Shown one piece after another: positions 12,549 through 23,248 of a DNA stretch of 64,000 nucleotides. The stretch's first letter is position 1, and each line of letters begins with the position of its first letter. Below the pieces are notes generated by a model that searched no databases, was not told the DNA's origin, and saw only the letters and a program-made list of their open reading frames with translations. The position numbers and the translations under genes are program-made. The stretch is from Coffea arabica (lineage: Eukaryota > Streptophyta > Magnoliopsida > Gentianales > Rubiaceae): contig NC_092323.1 of the NCBI RefSeq assembly GCF_036785885.1, forward strand, positions 20,964,501 through 21,028,500, read 5' to 3'.

Positions 12549-12697
12549 GACACGATGTGTGCGTAGCATGATCCGAGGAGTCACTCAATCTTCCATTTTG
12601 AGCTTTGGGTTCATAACCTTTAGCTTTTAGTGGAAGGTTGAGGATTTTTGATAGATTCACTCATGACATGTAGCCGTGACACGATGTGTGCGTAGCA
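12549..12697 (+). repeat. Exact 20-mer direct repeat in the LARD leader, period 129 bp
   Basis: GACACGATGTGTGCGTAGCA occurs at 12549-12568 and 12678-12697. Weaker similarity continues afterwards (gagctttggg / gagccttggg). The same pair is at 1180-1199 and 1309-1328. Its position just downstream of the primer site is where retroelement RNA packaging or dimerisation signals often lie, but that role is inference. Confidence 0.75.
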
Positions 12698-13323
12698 ATG
12701 TCTGGGGAATCGCTCGAGCCACCGACAAAGAGCCTTGGGATTGATGACCCTTGGTTTCCAAGTCTGAAGGCTCGGGGACCTAAAAACCTATCGAGTCTAG
12801 ATGCATTAGTGAGCCAATACCTCATGCATCCATGATAGCTTGCCTAGGGTAGAGTCTGCCTTGCCCTATTAGGGACACTATTCACGAGGGGAGGGGTCCA
12901 ACCCCTCTTTCCCTTTTATTGCTTTATTTCTTTGTATTGATTTCGTTGCTCCAATGTGTTATGTGTATTTATCTGGTTGAACTAACTTTTCTTGATTTTG
13001 TGTCCCATTGCATTCACAAACCCTAGCAAATAAGAGGTCTGGCATGACCGTCTTTTAGAACCTACCCTCGTAGATAGGTTATTGCACGTTTAAAGATTTT
13101 GGTATATTGCATTCATAGATTAATAATTGCATAGCATTCTAAGCCTACCTTGGCGTAATAAAGGGTCCCTTAGGTCATGTTTCATTTCGGATTGCATATT
13201 TTACTGCTTTAATAAAATAGCATCATGCACAAACCATAGAAAGGGAATGCCACATAGGGAATCCCGTGTTTAAGAATAAGCCACCTTGTGTCTCGGATAC
13301 TTAATCCAGTGAGACTTGCACGT

Positions 13324-16300
13324 TTACATTTTGTACCATCCAAAGGGGTATTGCACAAGGTAAGGTAGGATCCGATCGTCTTCATAGAGTGATCTTTGGA
13401 ATATGAGCATCTAATAATCACTTTTTGGCCACCTTATCAAAATTGGTAAAAATTCCTTGCGCGAAGGACATTAATTTGAAGAAATTCACAAATGATTCCT
13501 CTTATTGAGACGATAAATAAATTGAGGCCAAAATTTGATTTTTAGAAGGTCATAGACTAATGCACCTCAAAAATTTAGAAATGACCAATGGCCGGACAAT
13601 TCAACCAATCCATTTTGCCAATTCATTCAATAAATCATCAATTCATTTGACCAATTTACCCTTTTTAGGGTCACCTGGTCGATTTTGAATAAATCGTCAA
13701 TTCATTTGGCCAATTTACCCATTTTTAGGGCAACCGAGCCGATTTTGAATAAATCAAGTTTCGTTCAATCTATTTGATCAATTTACCCTTTTTAGGGTGA
13801 TCGGATTAATTTTGGATAAATTAAATTCCACTCAATTCATTTGACTAGTTTCCCTTTTTTAGGGTAATCTGGTCGATTTTAAATAAATGGCCAATTTCAT
13901 TCAACCCGTTTGACCAATCAGGGTTTCAGTGTCAAATTTCAAATTGAGAAACCTAGTCGATTTTGAGAAAACCATTCATTGCATCCAGACATTTGATCAG
14001 TTGGGGTTTTGACCTGTGCTTCACTGAAAAAATTTGGTCAATGAATTCCAATCTCTTCGATAGGAAGTTCGTCAAGGTCAAACCTGTGCGTTTTTACAAG
14101 TGATCAATCCCTTCGGACGAGGTCCTCATTTTGACAAACGTCTCTTCTCATTCCAATGGGCCAAATTTTTCAAATTATTTTTCACTCCATAAGCTGATTG
14201 GATCCATCAGGTATTGTATAGTGCCTACCCTAGAGGATTGCATTTTCATGATAGGCCTACCCTTGGCATAAAAAGGGTTCTCCCATAGGACATGCATACC
14301 GATTTTGCAGTTTTGCCTACTAACTCGGGGTATTTTTCTTTTGTTTTCCCCCTCCCCTGCATTCATAAAAATGGTTCAATAAGACGAAAATATTCTTCTA
14401 TATCTGATGATACTTTTAATCCAATAAAGTTTGAAGATTACAAGTGTTATCTGATTCTTTGGCAAATCCTACAATGAAAACATAAATGATCTATCTGGAA
14501 GCTCTATGCTAAAGCCTCTGAGAGATTTTGTAATTATTTTCCAAAAGGAAATTCTGTTTTGTTAATACATTTTGTTCCAAAAGAAAAGGAGATGAAAAGT
14601 GTATATGTGGAGCCCTTTACAAGTTTCTCTTTTCTCATTTGTATCATAATTGAATGAGGAATTTTGTTTCAAATTTTTTTCAGCAATAAAATTTTTGGAC
14701 AATTATTGTTTTGTGTATATTCATGTACATTTCATTCTTTTGCTCATTGGAGATTTCATGATGAATTTTAAGAAATAAGACCGAGTTGAAGATTTTTTCA
14801 ACCTCCAGCCTGAAAATTCGCAAGTGTATGCTTTTTAAAATCCTTACGTACACTTGGTTGGTGATTCGAGCTATACAATAAGAGTGCTCAGAAAGAAAAA
14901 GGGTGAGCGATCACTCAAATGGCCCAATAAGATACGTTTTCTCCCTCATTTGACCCCAAAATAAAATCAGTCACATTGATTGATAAATTACAAATTGGGA
15001 CAATATTTGCTTGGAAAAATCCCCATTGGTTTAACCGGATTCAATCACATCTAAGTGAAAGCAAAAATGTGCATTATTCTTGTTTGTTTTGAAAATTTAG
15101 AATGATACTTCGAGCATTCTTTTCTCTACCTATACACATTTTATCATTTGCTCTCCCATTTGAGCCTTTGAAAGAATAATTTCGTTCCAAGAAGTGCCTT
15201 GGCGATCACTACCCTATATTGGAAAATTTTCAAATATCAAAAAGAAGAATGGATTGTCAATGAGCATTTCGTTACTCTGGTTGTCATGAAGTGTAAGAAT
15301 GATACTTTGACCATCGCTTCTACAATCCAAACACTATTTATCCCTTGCATCCTCATTTGAGCTAAAATTGGTGGTTCTTTTCGAGTGCACATATGATCGC
15401 ACCCCACATTGGGGAAGGAGATTGGGAAATTTTCAAAAAAAAAAATAAAAAGCAAAAAGCAAAAATGCTAGAATAAGGAGGGAACTGCAATTGGGGAAAT
15501 TTGATTCCACTTGGATTCCAATTTTGAAAAGAGGAAAAACAAAACAAAGAAAGAAGAAAAGAAAAGGACAAGTTCTGTCCAGGGGATCACTTATGCTTCA
15601 TAGATATGAATGAGCAAGGGTCTTCCTTAATCAGTTAATTCAGATACATGCCAAAAATTTCGCATTAATGAAAGTTTCCTTTCAGAGTCAATGTAAGGAA
15701 CGGAATACAAGTCAGGCCATCTTCTTTTCCAATCAAACATTCTATCCTTAGTTATCCCTTTTGAGCCTTCAGAATAAAATACTTCGTTTGGCAACCCCTG
15801 AGAATCGCAAACCCCACACTGGGACAAGTTGAGTTGAAAAGAAAAATTTCAAGAAGTGAAAGGTGAAAAGCCACAAAATCAAAAGACAAAAGAGAAAAGA
15901 GAACCTCAGTTCAAAATTAAATTGGGGCAAATTTTGTGAAAGTTCAAAAATGGCCGAAGGCCGAAAAATCAAAAAAGAAAGAAAATGAAAGAGAAAAAGC
16001 CTCAAGTGAGCATAAACTGGGGCAAATTCTGAATTTAACCCTAAAGTAGGGTTGGCGTGACAATGCGATCTCAGATTCTTCAAACCGCTTTTGGAATCCG
16101 CTTTCAAGCCTTAACTTTTCTAAGCACCCCACCTGACCCCATTACAAAAGCCGAAAGCCCTGACTTCTGTTCTTTGCAATGGCCCTATCAAGAAAATTTC
16201 TGATGCCGGAAAATTCTGGCTGTGTTCTGAATTGATTAGGTGTGAGGTTGACACTGCTCTTCATGTGAAACCCCGCGGGGGCATTTTTGGAAAAGAAAAG

Positions 16301-17390
16301 AGAGCGAATGCAAAAGAAAGATGTAAAAAGTTTTGATGCTGTTGGGTGATGATAAAAAGTCAAACAAAGTCCAAGAGTTTGGAGTCCAGATGAGGGCAAT
16401 GTTGAAAAATGCGATCTTCGGTGCAATGTCCTTTGAAAATTATTTCTTTAGCTATCGTTTTCAAGCCAAATTACAAGCTAATAAAGTCCATCGTTGACTT
16501 ATTCCTTCGTGACAATCCAAAGTGAGGATTATGCTCATAAAAATTCATCGATCACTCATGATCATAAGGGTATAACCAGATTTCACATGTTTAGCTATCA
16601 TTTCTACCCAAAAATTTTGCAAGCCCATGAAGCTTATACGTTGACTAAGTTTTCTTAAGAAATAAGGGTGACAAACTCTTTGCTTTCACTAAGATATGGT
16701 ATTGAAGGGATTACATACCATCTGAGCATATGAATAAGACAAATCTTGACCTCCCATTTCCAAATCAGAAATAACGCCCATTACCCAAAGCTTCGATGCT
16801 AAGGTAAGGAAGAAATCTCTTGTAATTTGGCATTATTTTGAGGAATTCATCATGAAATTTCTGCATGAACTCAACATTCAAATTTCTTCACGTCGTATAT
16901 ATGATTACTTTCTAAATTTTGGAAAAGTGCGATTTCTCTTTGTTCAAATAAATGGAGAGGCATCCAAACCAATTTCTTGCAATCAAATGGGCCCATACCG
17001 GGGCAAAATTTTTATTTCCAAGATTTCACAAAATAAGCCCACACTGGGGCAAAATTTTTTATAGTCCATTTGAGGATTTCGTCAAAGACTCAAGCAAAAC
17101 TTTCAAATCAATCACGCTGCCATTTTCATGAAAATTTGAATGCATGTAAGCCCCCTGTGCAGGTATTCATAGTTGAAATCGACGAAAGAGCATCTGGCGA
17201 TGTGGAGGGCCGATGCCGAAGAAAGAGAAGAAAGAAGGGAAAAGGGCCCTACACTGGGGCAAATTATTTTTGAAAAAGACTCTCTCGAAAAATCAGGAAA
17301 ATTCAAAATCAAGTTCAAACTCTTGTTTCTTGGAAAATCAAATATAGTTTCTTGTTTCTTGACAAATCAAATTCAATTTCTTGACCAATT
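13324..17390 (+). other. LARD internal non-coding region
   Basis: No retroelement protein domain is recognisable in any frame. It contains a degenerate tandem repeat at 13640-13935 and at least six scattered copies of a CACTGGGGCAAA-like motif between 15400 and 17270. Short A-rich blocks produce spurious basic or Phe-rich ORFs on both strands. I see nothing else in it. Confidence 0.75.
13640..13935 (+). repeat. Degenerate tandem repeat, about 59-68 bp unit, 4-5 copies
   Basis: Copies share caatttaccc, then tttttaggg, then tcgattttgaataaat. Copy starts are near 13652, 13711, 13779, 13845 and 13913. Internal tandem repeats in the non-coding region are usual for Tat-lineage elements. Confidence 0.75.
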
Positions 17391-17394
17391 GAAC

Positions 17395-17637
17395 GGCAGG
17401 ACCGGGTATAATCCCGCTGACCGTTTTTATCAAATTGGGACCGGGTTTCATCCCGCCAATCTCGGCAGGACCGGGTATAATCCCGCTGACCGCTTTTTAT
17501 CAAATTGGGACCGGGTTTCATCCCGCCAATCTCGGCAGGACCGGGTATGATCCCGCTGACCATTTTTATCAAATTGGAACCGGGTTTCATCCCGCCAACC
17601 TTGGCAGGCTCGGGTTTAATCCCACTGTCCATTTGTC
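17395..17637 (+). repeat. Minisatellite, 69-70 bp unit, about 3.5 copies
   Basis: Units starting GGCAGG lie at 17395, 17464, 17534 and 17603. Each holds two half-units built around ACCGGGT(A/T)T(A/C)ATCCCGC. The core GGGTnTnATCCCGC reappears in the two arrays immediately downstream. Confidence 0.88.
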
Positions 17638-17644
17638 AGAACAT

Positions 17645-17935
17645 TTCATTTTCACAGCCACTTGGAGCAGAGGTTAGTCCCGCCAGTGTGCATTTCATTC
17701 ACAGCCACTGGAGCTGGGTTTGTCCCACCAGTAAGCATTACATTTTCATTGCCACTGGAGCTGAGGTTTATCCCGCCAGTGAGCATTTCTTTTTTCATAG
17801 CCACTGGAGCGTGTGGTTTGTCCCGCCGGTGAGCTTTTCATTTTTACAGCCACTGGAGTGTGAGGTGAGTCCCGCCAGTGGGCATTTTATTTTGTACCGC
17901 CGCTAGCTGTTGGGTCAATCCCACTAGCGTGCGTC
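17645..17935 (+). repeat. Minisatellite, about 47-49 bp unit, 6 copies
   Basis: AGCCACTGGAGC-type unit starts fall at 17656, 17703, 17750, 17799, 17848 and about 17897. Each ends in a gtCCCGCCAGTG-like core. The last copy is the most divergent. Confidence 0.85.
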
Positions 17936-17947
17936 CCATGATTAAAA

Positions 17948-18250
17948 TTTCAGTTCGGGTCTATCCCGTGGGTCTATCCCATTTACTTTTCAGTCCGGGT
18001 CTATCCCGTGGGTCTATCCCATTTATTTTTGTCCGGGTCTATCCCATTTACATTTCTGTCCGAGTCTATCCCGTGGGTCTATCCCATTTACATTTCTGTC
18101 CGGGTCTATCCCGTGGGTCTATCCCATTTACTTTTTTGTCTGGGTCTATCCCATTTAAATTTCTGTCTGGGTCTATCCCATTTAAATTTCTGTCCGGGTC
18201 TATCCCGTTTACAATTCTGTTCGGGCCAGTCCCATGTCTGAAATTCCTTG
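17948..18250 (+). repeat. Short-unit minisatellite of GGGTCTATCCC repeats
   Basis: Runs of GTCCGGGTCTATCCC(GTGGGTCTATCCC)ATTTACATTTCT with variable numbers of the GGGTCTATCCC core. The long in-frame Val-Tyr-Pro or Gly-Leu-Ser peptides in two frames are a by-product of the repeat, not evidence for a gene. Confidence 0.88.
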
Positions 18251-18339
18251 TTAGGTCAGTCCTCCGAAAAGGGGCAACCGAATAACACAGGTAAGTATTT
18301 GGTGTCTACTTCTTTGTCTCAAGTTTTTTCAAAACTCAG

Positions 18340-18355
18340 ACAAAGAGGGGCAAAC
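18340..18355 (+). other. LARD polypurine tract
   Basis: ACAAAGAGGGGCAAAC directly precedes the 3' LTR start TGTAGACACC, as expected for plus-strand DNA priming. Confidence 0.85.
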
Positions 18356-21300
18356 TGTAGACACCAAATTTTTTCAGCATAATTTGCTATTTACTTCTTA
18401 GTTTTATTTGTCGTGATAAGTTTTATTCACTTTTTAGTTTTTTAGTTTTTTAGTTTTTATTTTTTAAGTTTCTAACATAAAATTTGGAAAAAGGAAATTG
18501 TTCACGAAATATGTTTATTTCTTTTAAAATCAATCTTTTAGCATCTTACCTATTTTGTTAAGTTATTTTGAAAAAAGAAAAAAGAAGAAAAACAATGAAA
18601 AATGGAAAATGAAAAAAGAAAAATGGAAATTGCACTTTGTTGCTTCTAGTTTATTTATTTTACCCAATGTTAATTAAATTATTTTTGTTATTTATTTTTA
18701 TTATCATTTGTGTTAAATTACTTTAAAAAAAAAAAAAAAGGGGGGGGCGTCGTGACATGCAAGCTGCGTATTTGCGCAGCTTGCAAGAAAGGGCTCGGGC
18801 AGCCCTTTGGCTGCAATTTTTAGAGGAAGAGGGCTGGTGTTTCCAGGTGGCCAGACACCTGGCTAATAGAGGAAGCTTCTATGCAAGGTGTAGGGATTGA
18901 AATGAAAAGGAAAAGAAGCAGCAAAGGGAGGCCGTAGGATGAAGGGTTGGGAGAAGGGGTTTTGCATTTGAGGGTAGCCGCAAGGGGAGAAAGGGGGGAG
19001 TTGGAAAAGAGTTAAGCGACTGAAAAGAAAACAAAAGGAGAGGAAGCTTTTCTGGGAAAAACAAAAAAACCGAGAGAAAAGGAGAAAAATCGGGGCTGAG
19101 GTCTGAGAGAGAAAGAGAGTAGAGAGCAAGGGGGGAAGTAGGGGAGCTAACGAAAAGGAAAGCTAAAGGCAAGAAACAGCAGCGAGTTTCATGGGTTTTG
19201 CTCACGGTTGAAAGGAAAGGCCGAGGGTTTGAGAGCTGAAAAAGAAGGTTTGACGGCTGAGTTTGAGTGTTGGTTTGGAGGTGAGCCGAAAACAAAGAGA
19301 AAGCCAGCAAGGGAAATTACAGGAGTTGAGGTAGAGGCCGAAGCTTTCATTTTCTTTCCTCTCCATCGCCTTTCACATCTGTTCCAAGGTACTCCAGTCA
19401 TAAACTCTCACCAAGATTGGATTTTTATGTCATTAATGTTTGATTTATGGTTGATGAATGCATGGACAATAGCTTGGGAATCCTCAGTGGTATTTTTATC
19501 ATGAATTTAAGATGCCCTTTGTTTCATTTTCATGGCCGGTATTCATGACATGCAAGCCCAACAAAATTGTAGATTTTTCTTTCCCTTTGTCAGATTTGCA
19601 TGACCTTCTAATCTGTTTTGATTTTAAGTTGCCTATGTTTTGGGTTTCAAATTTTGTTTTCGATCTGTTAGGTTTCTGTAAATGATAAGGGGTTGATGAT
19701 TACGCGGTTTAGGTTGACAAAGTAATAGATTAGGTTCGGGTTTCATAAGAGTGTAAACAGATGGGCTGGGCTGCATTTTTTGTGTTTGCCGCAAAACAGA
19801 AGGTTCTTGCGTTTCTCTTTGCTGTTTTGTTTTCTGCCATGACTCACTGAGTTTCGGTCATCTTATTTGCTGGTTGCTCTGATAGTGTAAAAGGTCTGAT
19901 GTTTGCTGGTTTGAATGAAGAAGCTAAAATTTTCTTCGGGTCTCGATGATACCACTGCTGGTTTCATTTGCGGTCAGGCTGCATTTGTCCGTGCATCTTC
20001 CATGTTTTTTTGTTGATTGCTTGGGTTGTTCCATGTCTGCGCCATGAATTTTCTCACTCAATTTGCACGCCTAATCTTATGTTGAAGGGAGGGAATGAGA
20101 GTTTGGTGTTTGAGTTTGCAAGTATGGGTCTAAAAAAAAACACTTTGCTGGAAATGGATTTCAGATTGCTAAACCATTTTACATGGGTCTCCTGCCCAGA
20201 ATTTCTGTGATGCATTAATTCCTTCATTGTTCTTGCTTGTTTGAAGTAGCTTGTTGCTTAGTTAAAGTTTGATGTTGGGTTGGAAAACATCTAATTAAAG
20301 CTTTGTATTTGAATCAAAATCTGGCCAGCATCATGAAGTGGAAAGAAAAGCCGTGGCATGTGAAAATTGCAGAAAAATCTTGTTCCTCAAATCATTTTTG
20401 TTGCATTTTGAGTTTAAAACCTGTTTGATCTTACTCCTACCTTTGCTTCAAATCTCTGCATTTTGATTCAAGTGGAGATACTTGGGTTATTTGCATGAAT
20501 ATAGATTCGGCCAAATGGATAGGAAATTGAATGAGACTATGCAACCGTGAGTTTGCAGCATGCTTGAGTTTTTTCCGTGACCTTTTGCACCAGTTCTCCT
20601 ATGTTTCTTGTTTGTTTAGATGTCAAATTCATGTCTTGTTTGTTTAGTTCAAAGTTTAGGTGTTAGATCAAGGAAATTTTGGTTAAGGTTGCTTGAATCT
20701 GAAATCTGGTCTTGGAATGTGAAGCTAAGAAAGTTACAGCAGTTTCATTCTTCAAATGTTTTGCCCACTTTTTTATGATTTTGCATGGTTTTTTTTTAAG
20801 TTTCCTATTTGTTTGGATGATAGTGATGGTGTAGTTTGCTGCTAGTTTAAAGTTGTGAATTTGGACTTGAAATCTGTTCTCGAAAAAGCTGTGCTGGAAT
20901 TTTGTTTCGGTTGATGAAGTATGACAGAAATTCTGCAAAAAAAAATGTCTTCTACGTGAGTTGCATGCTTTTGCATGAAGAATGTCCAAGAAAATTGCAG
21001 CTTTGCTCCCTTTAGTTTCCATCTATGTTTCAAGGGCCCAATTATGTGTTTGTTCTTACAATGAGGTCCTAAAACACTTGCACTTTAACCCCCTAAGTTC
21101 CCCCTTGTCTTGTTATGGTCCAATTAGTTGAATAATTTAATCATTTTTGTCATTCTAGAATCTTAATTGCTTTTGTTTTGCTTTGACATGATTTTGGGTA
21201 AGACGTTTAGTGAGTTTTAGGATGCATTTTGAGGTTCAATAAGTTTTAATAGAATTTTTTAGCTTGGATTTGTGTTCTAATCACATTTTTGCATTTGATT

Positions 21301-23219
21301 TTTATGGGTCTCATCTTAAGTCATCAATTTTGGTATTTTATTTTACTCTCTTTCAGAAATTTTCAGTCCTTCTAATTAAGTCCCTCTTGCATTAATTGCT
21401 TTGTACATGGTTGGTTTGTCTATGTAAATACTTTAGTTGACTCAATTTAGTGTTTAACTTTCATTTTTCATATTTAATTTTTGTTTCATGTGATTATTTG
21501 ATAATTTAAGTGGTACCTTGACCTTTTTATTATTTTGGAGGGTAAGTTAGTGATTTCACTTCATTGGGGCCCAATTGCAAAGGGAGGTAACCTCTATCTC
21601 CTTGATTTTCATTTCTCCTATGTGATCCAACGTGCTAAGTGTGAATTGCATGTCTACGTTGCTTTCCTTGCATTTCTTTAATTCCTTTCATTTATTTCAT
21701 TTACTTTTGCCTTTTATTTAAGTATTTCATTATGGGGTATGTGTACACCTCTTGGCTTGTAATAGATAGGGCTTGGAGGAGCATTCGATGAAGACCTGTT
21801 GAAGACATGTGCCTAGCTAGCAAATGTAATAGTTAGGGCTTCAATTGCTTTATGTGTCTTGCATGCTTAGTTGCTATGTGTTAATTTGCTTTATTAGGTT
21901 CTTGCATCTAGTCGAGCATGCTAATTGTTATGTGCTATGTGTTTATGGGTGTTTGGCATGTCTAATCGCTTTCCATAGCCATGAATGAATGTGATGGATG
22001 AATGTACGTCACCACACTAGTCCAATGCTAGTTGTGGCTCATTATTTCATTAGGAATTCATAGAAAGAGCTAGTCCAACGCTAGACCCAATAGGCCATCC
22101 CCTTTTGTTAGTGCATATTTGCATGTTCACTACATGTCATGCATTTTTCTTAGTTTTATCATTGGCATGCTCCTCGAACCCCTTTTTCCCCTCATTTTTA
22201 GGTTTTGCATCTCATACTAGTTATAGGGCTCATTTGCTTGAGAGTCCCCTTTCGATAAGGGAAACGAGCGAGTGTGGCTACTCGATAGCCTTAGCACGCT
22301 AGTTTTGCCTTCTAATCAAAGGGAAGATTAAGTCACAAAGTTAGGACTCCCCGTTCCCGTCTTGATGCATTCCTATAGGATTCATGCATTCTATTCATTC
22401 ACTATCACATACACTTACTTTATATTCTAACCCTTTTTCCACATTCTCACTTCACACTACTTTCACACTACTTTCTACATTCTCTCTTCACACATGCACC
22501 TTATGGCATTTTTCACCTTATTATTCTTTACTTACTTTACCTTGCAAAGACATTTGCACACCTCCACTTATATCTTATTACTTTTATCATTTTTCTCACT
22601 TCACACAAACTCACACTTTCACATGGCATGCATTCCACTCATTTTACGTCATTTAGGATTACGTGTGACCTCTCCAAAGGATCATTATTGGGCTTCACAA
22701 TTAATGTGATTGGCACCGCTCAACCTTTGAAGAGAAATTTCCCCCATGTCCCCCTAGGTCTAGGTTTTTGCATTCATATAGACATATCCAACACGCGATA
22801 CATACCTTGGGTAGAAAAATTAGGAAAAATTGGTTTAAGTCACGCAACTAGCCTTGGCTAGGTCGAAGGGGTGCCTTGGATTTTTATCCTTGCCTTCCCC
22901 TTCGTCAAATGTGACCCCCGATCCCTCTTTTTGGTTACGTAGACCCAAAAGTTCTTTAAAAGGGTTTATTTACTTTTTTTTATTCAAAAACAAAAAATCA
23001 TTTTTTGGGTGACTTGGTACACCCTAACCCTATACCAAGTGGCGACTCCATTTTTGATACAAAAAACCCTTTTTGAACTTTATATGGCCAAACCGTCGCA
23101 TTATCAAGTCCCATGGCCTTTTACTTTTCATTTACACACGTTCACATTCCATTACACCACTCACATCTCACACCACACAACACATCATCACACATCATAT
23201 CAAAAAGTGGGGCGCGACA
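18356..23219 (+). repeat. 3' LTR of the LARD (4864 bp)
   Basis: Same termini as the 5' LTR and almost identical sequence. It carries a 24-bp segment at 22247-22270 where the 5' LTR has one base, which accounts for the 23-bp length difference. The hairpin cluster is at 18759-18862 and the PBS echo at 23040-23050. TSD CTTTT follows at 23220-23224. Confidence 0.93.
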
Positions 23220-23248
23220 CTTTTGATGCTCACAAATCTTTGTTCTAA

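Larger units (their letters stand above)
7298..23219 (+). mobile_element. Complete non-autonomous long-LTR retrotransposon (LARD, Tat/Ogre-like)
   Basis: The element runs from TGTAGACACC to GCGCGACA and is flanked by the 5-bp TSD CTTTT (7293-7297 and 23220-23224). It has two nearly identical 4.84/4.86-kb LTRs, a tRNA-Arg-type PBS, a polypurine tract and a 6.2-kb internal region with no recognisable gag, protease, reverse transcriptase or integrase. Such long LTRs plus this primer site fit Tat/Ogre-lineage derivatives. Mobility would require proteins supplied by an autonomous relative. LTR near-identity points to a recent insertion. Confidence 0.93.

Noticed and set aside
17395..18250. Possible CRISPR-like array of spaced repeats
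   Set aside because: Repeats are contiguous minisatellites without unique spacers, and the sequence is a plant retroelement interior.
17315..18285. Open frames of 80-135 residues with repeated Gly-Phe-Ile-Pro or Val-Tyr-Pro peptides
   Set aside because: They are translations of minisatellites and are open in several frames at once because the unit length allows it.
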